Shown here in pieces: positions 18,554-27,478 of a stretch of DNA of 64,000 nt. The position numbers and the translations under genes were made by a program. The stretch lies in NCBI GenBank assembly GCA_963720235.1, contig OY970389.1:2790001-2854000 (forward strand). The letters are read 5' to 3'. Under the pieces are notes generated by a model. It was not told the DNA's origin. It did not search any database and worked only from the letters and a program-made list of their open reading frames with translations. This DNA is from JACMLC01 sp963720235 (GTDB taxonomy: Bacteria > Acidobacteriota > Blastocatellia > Pyrinomonadales > Pyrinomonadaceae). Every line of letters begins with the position of its first letter. The stretch's first letter is position 1.

Positions 18554-18898
18554 CTAATAACCTTCCGTGTGGCGACGCAACCAGTCGTCCACCTCTTCAT
18601 CTGTCGGCTCGCGCTGTAACTCTTCACGCAGGCGGCGGCGCACGTATTCGCGTTCTTCACGCACAGCTTCGTCAAGCGGCGTGTCACTATCGTCCGGCGT
18701 GGGAGTCTCGTCCGTAGGCGAGAGCCTGTGACTGAGAGTTTTTTGTTCAATGATTGTGCCGAGTGCCGCCAAGCAAGCGGCCTCTGCATCTGCTCTGTGA
18801 ATTGAAATGTGTTGGCGATAATCCATGACTCGATAAGCTTGTCCTGTCAGCGAAGTTTTACGCGCACGCAAAGCTTCTGGAATGGTGTTCGAGCGCAC
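18554..18898 (-). CDS. hypothetical protein, charged C-terminus
   Basis: 114 residues, not recognised. The N-terminal half is basic and the C-terminal half highly charged, probably a long helix ('DEAVREEREYVRRRLREELQREPTDEEVDDWLRR'). It belongs to a minus-strand run of small genes. Other frames overlapping here lack coding character. Confidence 0.55.
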   Translation of the reverse strand: MRSNTIPEALRARKTSLTGQAYRVMDYRQHISIHRADAEAACLAALGTIIEQKTLSHRLSPTDETPTPDDSDTPLDEAVREEREYVRRRLREELQREPTDEEVDDWLRRHTEGY

Positions 18899-18931
18899 GC
18901 CGTTTGGCGAAGTATAGGAGATGCACGCTCT

Positions 18932-19405
18932 TTAATTCGGGTGGATGTGAATCTCTCCGGTCGTCAGCGAGGTTTCAATAGCAAGGCTTTCATCCTCGCA
19001 CTCAATGACGAGACGACGCTCGTCCATGCGTGAGTAAAAACTTACTTCTGTAATCAAGCAACTGTCGGGCGCATGCGCCATCTTTGCCAGAGGAGTGGTC
19101 TGGCCTGATGCGACAGTTTGCAACTTCTGCACATCATCGCGCAACTGCTTTTTTGTCTCTTCGTCAACTTCCAACTCCGCAATCGCCATAGACTGCGGCA
19201 CGAGTCCCATCTCGCCGTCGAGGTAAACAGTCCAGATAAAACCTATGTCAAGCAACAGGCAGGCCGTTTCATCCGCAGTGAAAAAACCTTGCACCGTCGC
19301 GCCTATGACATGCGCAATGACATGATCCTGATGCGTGTTTGTTTCAAGTGGAGTCCAGTCGTCCGCCGCAATCACTGATGCTCCATCATTCCCTTGCATA
19401 TTCAA
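18932..19405 (-). CDS. conserved-looking hypothetical protein
   Basis: 157 residues, no signal peptide or membrane helix, mixed alpha/beta composition, acidic overall. Its start overlaps the end of the PilZ gene by 20 bp, so the two are translationally linked, and it may act in the same regulatory output. The motif content ('TVYLDGEMGLVPQSMAIAELEVDEETKKQL') is not one I can assign. Confidence 0.65.
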   Translation of the reverse strand: MNMQGNDGASVIAADDWTPLETNTHQDHVIAHVIGATVQGFFTADETACLLLDIGFIWTVYLDGEMGLVPQSMAIAELEVDEETKKQLRDDVQKLQTVASGQTTPLAKMAHAPDSCLITEVSFYSRMDERRLVIECEDESLAIETSLTTGEIHIHPN

Positions 19406-19697
19406 TCAGGTCTGCGAGCAAATCTCTCTGAGGCTCTGAGAGTTCAGCGAACTCTACCCCGAATCCCAGATTCGTGTGACAGTAAATCACCTTGCCTTTG
19501 AGCGGCATCCAGTTGCCTGTCGGCAGTTGAATCTCGAAACTGACGGTCTCGCCGATAGTCACCATGCCGAGAGATTCTATATAGACGCCGCCCAGACTGA
19601 GGTCGCTGATGCGCGCCGCATGACGACCCGACTGGCCCGCCCAGCGCGTTTCGAGCGGCATCGGCACGCGCTCGTAATTTCTGCGTTCATCCGACAT
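19386..19697 (-). CDS. PilZ-domain protein, probable cyclic di-GMP receptor
   Basis: 103 residues, a single PilZ domain. The nucleotide-binding residues are present: the N-terminal RxxxR stretch ('RRNYERVPM') and the D/NxSxxG motif ('ISDLSLGGVYI'). It would bind the messenger made by cyclases such as the one at 2817-4427. It sits in the middle of a minus-strand cluster and overlaps the following gene. Confidence 0.85.
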   Translation of the reverse strand: MSDERRNYERVPMPLETRWAGQSGRHAARISDLSLGGVYIESLGMVTIGETVSFEIQLPTGNWMPLKGKVIYCHTNLGFGVEFAELSEPQRDLLADLIEYARE

Positions 19698-19711
19698 GGC
19701 TGTCGCCTGAC

Positions 19712-20179
19712 TCAGAAAACAAAGCAGAGATCATATTTCTCGCCCGGCAAATCTATGTAGAGCTTGTGCTCGTCCGCATCAATCTTGATGATGTCCTGAC
19801 AGATGCGTACAAAGATTCTCTTGCAACCGCGCAGGGCTGTCCCTTCGCCAAACTTGAGCGTCAAAGAAGTCTCGGTCGAGATGTAATCTCCGGCGAGAGT
19901 CTGCGGGACAACGAGCGTCAAGCCTTCATCCGTCTGAATCTCCTGCTCGATTCCGCTGTTGGAGAAATGGCCGCGCGCCTCTTCTCGCCGTGTGAATCGC
20001 ACATCGCCGCGTGAGCGCAGCTTTCGCAATTCTGATTCCGCAAGCGGCAACCCGAATCCTTCAAACAGTGCGACCAGAGGAAGCGCAAACCCGCCCGCCA
20101 CGTGCTCTCGCGCAACCCGCGCGATTAATGACAGCACTGGAACTTTCAATTCAGGTCGCGCCACGCATTCGACAAGCAT
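19712..20179 (-). CDS. hypothetical protein upstream of the PilZ gene
   Basis: 155 residues, not recognised. It looks globular, with no membrane segment. The end of the gene lies 14 bp before the PilZ start, so it is the first gene of that likely operon. The divergent acetyltransferase gene starts 136 bp away, so the promoter for both lies in 20180-20315. Confidence 0.6.
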   Translation of the reverse strand: MLVECVARPELKVPVLSLIARVAREHVAGGFALPLVALFEGFGLPLAESELRKLRSRGDVRFTRREEARGHFSNSGIEQEIQTDEGLTLVVPQTLAGDYISTETSLTLKFGEGTALRGCKRIFVRICQDIIKIDADEHKLYIDLPGEKYDLCFVF

Positions 20180-20315
20180 CAGCTGCCCCCTTGAAATATT
20201 GTTTTGATTTCACCGGTTCGCCCAAGAGCGGCTGCATACTATAATGATGGGCCAGAGGGCGCAAGACTTTTTTATTTTAGTTTGCTTTCAACTATTATCT
20301 GATAAAGGTGATGCT

Positions 20316-20867
20316 ATGCTGAGTTATAAGATTGACGAAGAGACATTGCTCCGCCTGCCGGAAGAGCGTTATCTGGAAGAAGCCTACGCGCTCGTCATGC
20401 AAAATCTGGAACATCTCAAACCATGGTCTAACTGGGCCAGAGATGATTTCTCAATCGAGGACGCGCGCAGCTTTGTCACAACCAACCTGCAAAATTTTGC
20501 CGACCGCAAAGGCTTCACACTGCATATTATCTATCAGGGAAAGCATGTCGGCAACATCGGCTACAATACGATTGATTGGACTAACAAGCGGACGGAGATA
20601 GGCTACTGGCTGAGCGCGTCGGCGCAGGGCAAAGGCTTGATGACCAGGGCCTGCCGCGCGCTCGTTCAGCATGCCTTCGATGAATTGCAGCTTAACCGCG
20701 TGGAGATTAACTGCGCCGTCGAAAATAGACAGAGCCGCAGGATTCCAGAAAAACTCGGCTTCAAACAGGAAGGCATCATGCGAGAGGCCGAATGGCTGCG
20801 CGATCACTTTCATGATTTAGTTGTTTACTCTATGTTGGCGAGCGAATGGAAGCTTCAGAATTTATGA
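20316..20867 (+). CDS. GNAT acetyltransferase, RimL-like
   Basis: 183 residues counted from the ATG at 20316, which is preceded by an AAAGGTG ribosome-binding site; an upstream ATG at 20244 would add a hydrophobic leader not typical of the family. The acetyl-CoA-binding segment 'EIGYWLSASAQGKGLMTRACRALVQHAF' (about residues 88-115) and the 'NVRVEINCAVENRQSRRIPEKLGFKQEG'-type ending match ribosomal-protein N-acetyltransferases of the RimL/YdaF branch. First of a plus-strand run ending at 23348. Confidence 0.85.
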   Translation: MLSYKIDEETLLRLPEERYLEEAYALVMQNLEHLKPWSNWARDDFSIEDARSFVTTNLQNFADRKGFTLHIIYQGKHVGNIGYNTIDWTNKRTEIGYWLSASAQGKGLMTRACRALVQHAFDELQLNRVEINCAVENRQSRRIPEKLGFKQEGIMREAEWLRDHFHDLVVYSMLASEWKLQNL

Positions 20868-21448
20868 TGAGCAGCCAAACGAAACAGGCGTTCACATCTT
20901 TTGAGACAGAGAGATTGATTCTCAGACGCTTTGCAGACCGCGACCTGCAAGCCTTTCTGGCTTATCTCAACGATCCACTGGTCGCAAAATATCAGACTTG
21001 GGAAACTTACACGGAAGAGCGCGCAAGGGATGTCATCAAGGAACAGAAATCTCTTGAGCCGGGTCTGCCGGGTCGCGCCTTTACCTTCGCTCTTGAGTTG
21101 AAAGAGACTGGCGCGCTCGTCGGGCATGTTGTTCTGACAGTGCTGGAGAAAGATAACAGGCAAGCTGAAATAGGCTTTACACTCGCACGCGAATTTCATC
21201 GTCAGGGTTTTGGCAGAGAGGCCGCGGCGCGCGTGCTCGATTACGCTTTCGCAGAGCTTGAGTTGCACAGGGTCTTTGCCATCACGGATTGCGAGAACAT
21301 CGGCTCGGCACGACTGCTCGAAAGCCTGTGCATGCGACGCGAGGGCCACTTTATTCAGAACATCTGGTTCAAGGGCAAGTGGGGCGACGAATATTTGTAT
21401 GCCATCCTGCAAGAGGAATGGCCCACCGCGAAATTGCTTTCATCGTAA
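20864..21448 (+). CDS. GNAT acetyltransferase, RimJ/RimL-like
   Basis: Its ATG overlaps the previous gene's stop as ATGA, so translation is probably coupled. 194 residues with 'FETERLILRRFADRDL', 'EIGFTLAREFHRQGFGREAAARVLDYAF' and 'NIGSARLLESLCMRREGHF', the hallmarks of the alanine or antibiotic N-acetyltransferase branch. The substrate is unknown. Confidence 0.85.
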   Translation: MMSSQTKQAFTSFETERLILRRFADRDLQAFLAYLNDPLVAKYQTWETYTEERARDVIKEQKSLEPGLPGRAFTFALELKETGALVGHVVLTVLEKDNRQAEIGFTLAREFHRQGFGREAAARVLDYAFAELELHRVFAITDCENIGSARLLESLCMRREGHFIQNIWFKGKWGDEYLYAILQEEWPTAKLLSS

Positions 21449-21460
21449 AGGAGAAACCGA

Positions 21461-21967
21461 ATGAGCATCAGCGACACATTGCTGCCTGAGTTTGACCACG
21501 AGATGGCGAACACGCGCAAGACTCTTGAAAGAATCCCCGAAGACAAATTTGATTGGAAGCCGCATGAAAAGTCCACGACGATGGGCGGGCTTGGCTCGCA
21601 TCTGGCGAATCTGCCGTTCTGGGCCAGCCTCTCGCTCCACGAAGACTCTTTTGACATGCATCCGCCGGGTGGGCAACCCGCGCGTACGCCGCAGGCCACA
21701 TCACTGGCAGAGTTGCTTGAGACGTTTGACAAAAATCTGGCCGCCGCACGCGAAGCCATCGCGGGCGCGAGTGACGAGCAATTTTTCAAAACCTGGTCGC
21801 TCCTCTCAGGCGGCAAAGAGATTTTCACACTGCCGCGCATCGCCGTGCTCAGAAGCTTTGTCATGAATCACAGCATACATCACCGCGCACAGCTTGGCGT
21901 TTATCTGCGGCTCAACGATGTGCCGGTGCCTTCAATCTATGGCCCTTCGGCTGATGAAAGCATGTAA
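21461..21967 (+). CDS. DinB-family putative metal-dependent enzyme
   Basis: 168-residue four-helix bundle of the DinB/YfiT superfamily. The probable metal-ligand histidines appear in 'LGSHLANLPFW' and 'NHSIHHRAQLGVYLR'. A good ribosome-binding site (AAAGGAG) precedes the ATG. Members catalyse thiol-dependent or hydrolytic reactions and many are uncharacterised. A second DinB protein is at 44226-44753. Confidence 0.82.
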   Translation: MSISDTLLPEFDHEMANTRKTLERIPEDKFDWKPHEKSTTMGGLGSHLANLPFWASLSLHEDSFDMHPPGGQPARTPQATSLAELLETFDKNLAAAREAIAGASDEQFFKTWSLLSGGKEIFTLPRIAVLRSFVMNHSIHHRAQLGVYLRLNDVPVPSIYGPSADESM

Positions 21968-21973
21968 CAGTAG

Positions 21974-22416
21974 ATGCGAATCTGGACTGTTCACCCGCGC
22001 TATTTGGACACGAAAGGCTTGCTGGCCCTCTGGCGCGAATCACTTTTGGCCCAGAAAGTTTTAAAGGGGGAAACCAGAGGCTACAGGAATCATCCGCAGC
22101 TCAAGAGATTCAAATCGCTTGCGAATCCTGTCGGCGCAATCGCAAAGTACCTGCGCTTCGTCTCGCTGGAAGCAGACGCGCGCGCGGATATAAATTCAAT
22201 GCCGCGAAGATTGCTTCGCCGGATGACAAAGCGGAAATCCTTTGCACGCGCGGGCAGCTTTTTTATGAATGGCATCACTTGCAGGAAAAGCTCAAAGCAA
22301 GAGACGCCGCAAGATTTCAGTCAACACAAGACATCGCAGAGCCTTTGCCGCATCCAATGTTTAGAATCATCGAAGGAGAGATAGAAGACTGGGAAATAAT
22401 CCAGCCCGCGCCATGA
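21974..22416 (+). pseudogene. pyrimidine-dimer DNA glycosylase-like gene, frameshifted
   Basis: The N-terminus ('MRIWTVHPRYLDTKGLLALWRE', 'KGETRGYRNHPQLKRF') is that of the pyrimidine-dimer DNA glycosylase / endonuclease V-like family (PF03013), a DNA repair enzyme for UV damage. After about residue 70 the frame turns to nonsense and stops at 22384. Reading in the frame that starts at 22186 restores family-like sequence ('GYKFNAAKIASPDDKAEIL', 'LFYEWHHLQEKLKARD') up to a TGA at 22414-22416, which overlaps the next gene's ATG as ATGA. The switch point is the run CGCGCGCGCG at 22177-22186, so a CG unit has been gained. It is either a true mutation or a sequencing error. Confidence 0.85.
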
Positions 22417-22883
22417 GCAATCAACCGGACATACACATACGCAAAGCGACTCGCGCAGACGTTTCGGAAATCGTGCGCCTGCTGGCGAACGACCCCCTGG
22501 GAAGCCTGCGCGAAAAATATCAAGAGCCTTTGCCGCAAGCTTATTACGAAGCCTTTGCGGAGATTGACAGCGACCCGCATCATGAATTAGTGGTGGTTGA
22601 AAGGAACGGCGAAATTATCGGCACACTGCAACTGACTTTTCTTCCGGGCCTGAGTTATCAGGGCAGCACGCGCGCGCTGGTCGAAGCCGTGCGCGTTGAC
22701 GAGCGGCATCGTAACTCAGGCATCGGCGCGCAGCTCATGGCTTGGGCGATAGACAGAGCGCGCGAGAAGGGTTGTTATCTGATTCAACTGACGACTCACA
22801 ATGAACGCCCGGACGCGCATCGTTTCTATCTGCGTCTGGGATTCACTTCATCGCACACCGGAATGAAATTGGTCTTAAAATAG
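22413..22883 (+). CDS. GNAT acetyltransferase
   Basis: 156 residues. The acetyl-CoA loop 'VRVDERHRNSGIGAQLMAWAIDRAREKG' (about residues 93-120) and the 'RPDAHRFYLRLGFTSSHTGMKL' ending are diagnostic of the fold. Start overlaps the restored stop of the glycosylase reading frame, which supports an operon in which that gene was once intact. Substrate unknown. Confidence 0.87.
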   Translation: MSNQPDIHIRKATRADVSEIVRLLANDPLGSLREKYQEPLPQAYYEAFAEIDSDPHHELVVVERNGEIIGTLQLTFLPGLSYQGSTRALVEAVRVDERHRNSGIGAQLMAWAIDRAREKGCYLIQLTTHNERPDAHRFYLRLGFTSSHTGMKLVLK

Positions 22884-22898
22884 AAGCAGGAGGAAACC

Positions 22899-23348
22899 GT
22901 GAGAAAATTCATCTACGCTTTTCTGCTCGGCGGCGCGGCACTCGCGCTCTTCGCAGTTCTTTATACAACTCAAGCACGCGCTGCCATGCAAACCGTCGTC
23001 ACTGCTGCACAGGTCAACGGCACCTGGGATAGCAAGTATGGCACTTTCAAAGTCTGGGCTCTGGGCAATCAGAAACTCAAAGTAGAGTTTGACGGCGTCT
23101 ATGAATACACTTCTTCCGCAGGGCCGATGGCGAATACTGGAGAGGGCAGGGGCATCGCTTTCATCGAAGGCAACACGGCCATCTTCAGGCCCGACGGCGC
23201 GGAAGAAGCGTGCAAGATTACTATGAAGTTCACACGCGGCAAGCTGATTGTGACGCAGGAGAGCAACTGCGGCTTCGGCCTCAACGTCACAGCCGACGGC
23301 ACATACCGCAAGACCAGCAGCCGCAAGCCTAAGTTTGATGAAGACTGA
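22899..23348 (+). CDS. secreted hypothetical protein
   Basis: GTG start at 22899 preceded by GCAGGAGGA at -12 to -5, a strong ribosome-binding site. A signal peptide covers about residues 1-28 ('FLLGGAALALFAVLYTTQARA'). The mature part is beta-rich with two cysteines and a basic C-terminus. The fold resembles small lipocalin-like extracellular proteins but I cannot assign a family. A terminator follows. Confidence 0.75.
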   Translation: MRKFIYAFLLGGAALALFAVLYTTQARAAMQTVVTAAQVNGTWDSKYGTFKVWALGNQKLKVEFDGVYEYTSSAGPMANTGEGRGIAFIEGNTAIFRPDGAEEACKITMKFTRGKLIVTQESNCGFGLNVTADGTYRKTSSRKPKFDED

Positions 23349-23374
23349 TGCCATAGGACATGCGCGGGAAGATG

Positions 23375-23425
23375 AAAAAGATATAGCCTCTGAGCTTTAC
23401 GAAGCTCAGAGGCTATATCTTTTTT
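23375..23425. terminator. bidirectional intrinsic terminator
   Basis: Arms 23375-23397 and 23402-23424 form a perfect 23-bp stem with a 4-nt loop, with an A-tract before and a T-tract after (readable from both strands). It lies between the convergent secreted-protein gene and nrdJ and should end both transcripts. Confidence 0.92.
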
Positions 23426-23458
23426 CTGACTATTCTTTCTTAAAGACCAAGCCTTACT

Positions 23459-26029
23459 TTACTTGCACTTTGAATATCCGCAGTCTCTGCAAAAGTCGCA
23501 GCCGCTCGCGTGCTCCATCTGGCCGTGACATTCGGGGCATGTTCCAATCAGGCTGGACATGACGCTGCCTGTGGATGATTGCGTCTCGGTCGCGTATGAC
23601 TTGCCGCCGCCTGCGGCGCGCGCCGAATCCGGCAAGTCTTGCAGCCGACGACTCGTTAGCAGGATGCATTCTGCGACGGCCTGTTCGGGCGAAGTCAGAA
23701 GCCGCTCATTGAACCAGACGGAGTGCGTGCCTGTTACTTTGTTGAGACTATGCGAAACCTCTTTGGCATCGAATCCGCCGCGCAGCATCTTTGAGGCCAG
23801 CAAACCCACGCCGCCGGAGATTGGCCCGGTCGCAAAAACTTCCTGAATCATCTTGCCGTCGTGATTGACCGTCACGTAAAGGTTCTGCCCGTCAAAAGGA
23901 ATCTGCCAGGTGGCTCCGCGCAACTCGCGCGGGCGTTCGATGCGTGCAGACGACGCAGCATGACTTGCTTGCACAACGGCAGCCACTTCCGCGGGACTCG
24001 CTGGCGGCTCGTCCACGAGCGCAACATCAGCCGCCTCTGGATTGCATGCAGTCTCGCCCTTCTCTTCCTGCTTCATCGAAGTCAAGACCTGTCCTTCGCG
24101 CGAGCCGTCGCGGTAATAACTGACGGCCTTGCAGCCTAGCTGTCGTCCGAGACGATAGAGCGCGTCAACAGATTCCACCGTGTCATCCACAGCGCCGTTG
24201 CAGGTCTTTGAGACTGAGTTATCAACATTGCGCTGTGCTGCGGCCAGCACGTGCACGTGCTGCTCCGCGCTGATATTCATCGCGGAGATGAAATAATGCG
24301 GCAACTCGTCCTCATGCTCTACGACATAAGCTGCTGCGCGATTGATTGATTCCTGATCGGTCTGGTCCACTTCCATGCCGAGCGCGCGTGCCGCAAGCGT
24401 GTGCACGTATGTGCGCGTGCCTAGTGTGTCCGTCCTCACATAAGCCCATGAGAAATTCGGCTCGACGCCAGAAGAAGTTTCCGCCACCAGCGAGATAGTT
24501 CCTGTCGGCGCAATCGTCGTCACTTCGTAGTTGCGCGGCGTCAACTCCACTTCGCGCGAGATGCCTATCTCGTTATAGAGAAAGTTTGCGTAGGCTTCCC
24601 TGTTCGCTTCAAGCTCAGGGAAAGCTCCCTTCTCTGCTCCGAGTCTCAGGCTCTCGACCCAAGCCTCGCGCCTGACAAAGCCCATCACCTTGTCCATCAA
24701 ATCGATTGATTCGCCGGAGCCGTAAGTAATCTTGAGACTGAGGCACAGGTCTGCGAATCCCATGATGCCAAGTCCGACCGGGCGCGTGCGCTTGACGACC
24801 TCTTCGATTTCCGGCAGAGGCCATGTGCAGGTATCCACAACATTATCCAGAAAGCGCGTGCACAGGTGTGTGACTTCGCGCAACCTGTCCCACTCGATGC
24901 ACTTGTTCGGGTCTGTCCCGTCGCCAGCCCTGACATAAAACTTCGCCAGATCAATAGAGCCTAAGTTGCATGAATTGGAGAAGTGCAGAAACTGTTCGCC
25001 GCAAGGATTGCAAGAGTAGATTGGCCCCATCGAAGCCATCATGTGATTGTGACGATTGACCTCGTCAATAAAAGCTATGCCCGGCTCTGCATATTTGTGC
25101 GCGCTGGCAATGATGCGATTCCAGATGTCCGGCGCATAAACCATGCCCGCTTGTGGTGGCTCTTCCTTTGTGAAATCAGAAATGTCTTCTGACTTGAAAG
25201 ACGCTTTATCTCTGAACGTCACAGTGCTGCCGTCTGGACGACGATAAACAGCATAGTCTCCATCAGTCACCGGATCATAAATCGGACTTGTCCAGGGCTT
25301 GCCATCAAACTCAAGCTGGAACCATTCATTCTCGTCCACAGCTTCTAGGAATTTGTCCGTCACGTTGACGGAAATATTAAAGTTGGTCAGAGAGTGCTGG
25401 TCGTTCTTCGCGTGTATGAAGCGCAAGATGTCTGGATGCGTGACGCGCATCATGCCCATATTCGCGCCGCGCCGCACGCCGCCCTGCTTCACTACATCCG
25501 TCACCTGATTGACGATGTTCATAAAAGAGACAGGGCCGGATGCCACGCCTCTGGTCGAGTTGACCATTGCTCCTGCTGGCCGCAGGAACTCGTAGGTCAT
25601 GCCCGTGCCTCCGCCCGTCTGATGAATCGTCGCGGCGGCTTTCGCATGCTCCATGATTCCCGAAATCGAATCCGGCACGTTCAAGACAAAACAGGCTGCG
25701 AGTTGGCCGGTGGATTTTCCGGCGTTGACCAAGCAAGGAGTGTTCGGGATAAACTCGCGCGCGAGCATCACATCCAACATCGCGTCATAAAACTCATCAC
25801 GCTTCTGCGGGTCTGTCTCTGCGACAGAGACATGACCGACAACTCTACGCACAATATCTTCCCACTGCTCAATCGGCTCTCCCTGCGCGTCCTTCAAGCT
25901 GTATCGCTTGCTGATGACGCGCAGCGCGTTGAGGCCGAGCGGCTGAGGCTCGTGGCGCACAGTAGTTTTAGGCGTCGTAGTTGTAATGACATGTTGATTG
26001 GCGGCTTTGGGATTGATCGCTGTGCTCAT
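23459..26029 (-). CDS. nrdJ: vitamin B12-dependent (class II) ribonucleotide reductase
   Basis: Reduces ribonucleotides to deoxyribonucleotides using adenosylcobalamin as radical source. 856 residues. The N-terminal domain carries 'FIPNTPCLVNAGKSTGQLAACFVL' with a substrate-site cysteine; 'CNPCGEQF' (about residue 340) holds catalytic cysteine and glutamate; 'ITIAPTGTISLVAETSSGVEPNF' (about 500) is the phosphate-binding loop region. The C-terminus ends in a Cys-rich tail 'CPECHGQMEHASGCDFCRDCGYSKCK' that shuttles reducing equivalents and probably binds zinc. No class I or III genes are visible. The start has only a weak Shine-Dalgarno. The upstream region holds a consensus promoter and an NrdR-like box (26240-26291). 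Confidence 0.96.
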   Translation of the reverse strand: MSTAINPKAANQHVITTTTPKTTVRHEPQPLGLNALRVISKRYSLKDAQGEPIEQWEDIVRRVVGHVSVAETDPQKRDEFYDAMLDVMLAREFIPNTPCLVNAGKSTGQLAACFVLNVPDSISGIMEHAKAAATIHQTGGGTGMTYEFLRPAGAMVNSTRGVASGPVSFMNIVNQVTDVVKQGGVRRGANMGMMRVTHPDILRFIHAKNDQHSLTNFNISVNVTDKFLEAVDENEWFQLEFDGKPWTSPIYDPVTDGDYAVYRRPDGSTVTFRDKASFKSEDISDFTKEEPPQAGMVYAPDIWNRIIASAHKYAEPGIAFIDEVNRHNHMMASMGPIYSCNPCGEQFLHFSNSCNLGSIDLAKFYVRAGDGTDPNKCIEWDRLREVTHLCTRFLDNVVDTCTWPLPEIEEVVKRTRPVGLGIMGFADLCLSLKITYGSGESIDLMDKVMGFVRREAWVESLRLGAEKGAFPELEANREAYANFLYNEIGISREVELTPRNYEVTTIAPTGTISLVAETSSGVEPNFSWAYVRTDTLGTRTYVHTLAARALGMEVDQTDQESINRAAAYVVEHEDELPHYFISAMNISAEQHVHVLAAAQRNVDNSVSKTCNGAVDDTVESVDALYRLGRQLGCKAVSYYRDGSREGQVLTSMKQEEKGETACNPEAADVALVDEPPASPAEVAAVVQASHAASSARIERPRELRGATWQIPFDGQNLYVTVNHDGKMIQEVFATGPISGGVGLLASKMLRGGFDAKEVSHSLNKVTGTHSVWFNERLLTSPEQAVAECILLTSRRLQDLPDSARAAGGGKSYATETQSSTGSVMSSLIGTCPECHGQMEHASGCDFCRDCGYSKCK

Positions 26030-26239
26030 CTATTCTGCCTTTCCTTGCGCGCTGGGGGCGCGAGGCTTTCTATCAATTTGAAAAATAATTCGACGCGCTC
26101 GGGAGTCGTGCGCCGCCTGCCTAAATTGTGTTACGGAGACTGCGGTTGGCTTATTTCAAAGCGAGAAAATCCTGCACGGCAAGCTGCGTGGGTCTCTCTT
26201 GCGCCTGCCGCCCATCCTTTTCCGTCACAAGCGGAGCGC

Positions 26240-26291
26240 AGTATACATACGCCGCAAGTGGCTGTCAATACCCTAACCCAATATATTGTGT
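26240..26291 (-). promoter_or_regulatory. consensus sigma-70 promoter with NrdR-like box for nrdJ
   Basis: On the minus strand TTGACA (26263-26268) is followed by a 17-bp spacer and TATACT (26240-26245), close to the ideal promoter. Immediately upstream, at 26276-26291, lies ACCCAATATATTGTGT, which differs at one position from the NrdR consensus acaCwAtATaTwGtgt. A weak second candidate overlaps the -10 about 40 bp away. The predicted 5' leader is about 200 nt; I looked for a cobalamin riboswitch there and did not recognise one. Confidence 0.8.
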
Positions 26292-26435
26292 CTTTCTTTT
26301 TTTTCATAGCAATGGAGTGGGTAAGTTAAGATAATACCTTAACACTCTTGCGGCCTAAAATAAAGCCAGGAAAGCATCCTTTTCAAGCTCCTGAAAGCCA
26401 CTTTTCCGCCCTTTCCGGGCCGCCTCAACAGCGAC

Positions 26436-27464
26436 TTGTCCGCAGGGCAACCTGAGAGGCAAAATAAGTGTCTGAAAGCACTCGCGGATGATAATTTTGT
26501 CGTCCGTGCGCGAAATGAAAGTCGAGTTGTGAAGTTGAAAAAGCAAGAGAGAGAACAGGCAGATAGATTGGTGCATGGGACGGCTGCGGACGGAACTGTG
26601 CGCTGCATGGCGGCAGTGACAACAAGCCTTGTGGCAGAGGCCGTGCGCAGGCATGAGACTTCGCCGACGGTTGCGGCGGCACTTGGCCGAACGCTGACGG
26701 GAACGCTGCTCTTAGGCTCAAGCCTCAAAGAGCTTGACCGTCTGACGGTGCAGATTATAGGCGACGGCCCTATAGGCGGCATCACTGCCGAAGCCAACGC
26801 ATTGGGCCAAGTGCGCGGCTATGTGCGTCACCCGGAAGCGGACGTGCCGCTCAATGAGACGGGCAAGCTTGATGTGAGGGCCATTGTGGGCCAGGGAATG
26901 TTTTATGTGACGCGCGAGTCGGGCTATGACATAGGTCTGTATAGAGACCCGTACAGAGGCTCTGTGCCGCTCGTCTCAGGCGAGATTGCAGAGGACTTCG
27001 CTTACTACTTAACCAAGTCAGAGCAGATTCCTTCGGCAGTGATGCTCGGCGTGCTGATGCGCGCGCATGACGGGCAGGAGACATTCGTCGCGGCGGCTGG
27101 CGGCTTGATGATTCAAATCATGCCGGGCGCAGACGAGAAGACAATCGCTGCGATTGAAGCTTCGGTGAGCCGCGCGCCGCAGACGACGGCGATGATTCAC
27201 GAAGGCGCGAGTCCGGTTGACCTGTTACGCACCGCGCTCGGTGAAATTGATTTTGAGATTCTGGAAGAGAAGCCTGTCAGCTTTGCCTGCTCCTGCTCAT
27301 ACGAGCGCGCAGTATCCTTAATCTCTTCGATTGATAGAGCGGAGTTGGAATCAATGCTGCGCGAAGATAAGGGCGCGATGATGAATTGTCACTTCTGCAA
27401 TGAGACTTACAGAATGGATGAAGCCGAACTCGAAACTATTCTCAAACAATCTTCAAGCGCATGA
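26436..27464 (+). CDS. hslO: redox-activated chaperone Hsp33
   Basis: Oxidative-stress holdase. The first ~310 residues hold the alpha/beta core ('LTGTLLLGSSLKELDRLTVQIIGDGPIGGITAEANALGQVRGYV'), and the C-terminus has the zinc switch: CxC in 'FACSCSYERA' and CxxC in 'MNCHFCNETY'. The given ATG start is uncertain: the family normally begins close to 'GTAADGTVRCMAAVTT', so a GTG at 26526 or 26529 may be the native start. Divergent from nrdJ. Confidence 0.92.
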   Translation: MSAGQPERQNKCLKALADDNFVVRARNESRVVKLKKQEREQADRLVHGTAADGTVRCMAAVTTSLVAEAVRRHETSPTVAAALGRTLTGTLLLGSSLKELDRLTVQIIGDGPIGGITAEANALGQVRGYVRHPEADVPLNETGKLDVRAIVGQGMFYVTRESGYDIGLYRDPYRGSVPLVSGEIAEDFAYYLTKSEQIPSAVMLGVLMRAHDGQETFVAAAGGLMIQIMPGADEKTIAAIEASVSRAPQTTAMIHEGASPVDLLRTALGEIDFEILEEKPVSFACSCSYERAVSLISSIDRAELESMLREDKGAMMNCHFCNETYRMDEAELETILKQSSSA

Positions 27465-27478
27465 AGCAACGCATGAGT

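Noticed and set aside
26030..26240. Cobalamin riboswitch in the nrdJ leader
   Set aside because: The ~200-nt leader does not show the conserved B12-box or core pairing that I could recognise, so only the promoter and NrdR-like box are reported.
25394..26329. 311-codon plus-strand frame opposite nrdJ
   Set aside because: Antisense to the highly conserved nrdJ; no domain recognised.
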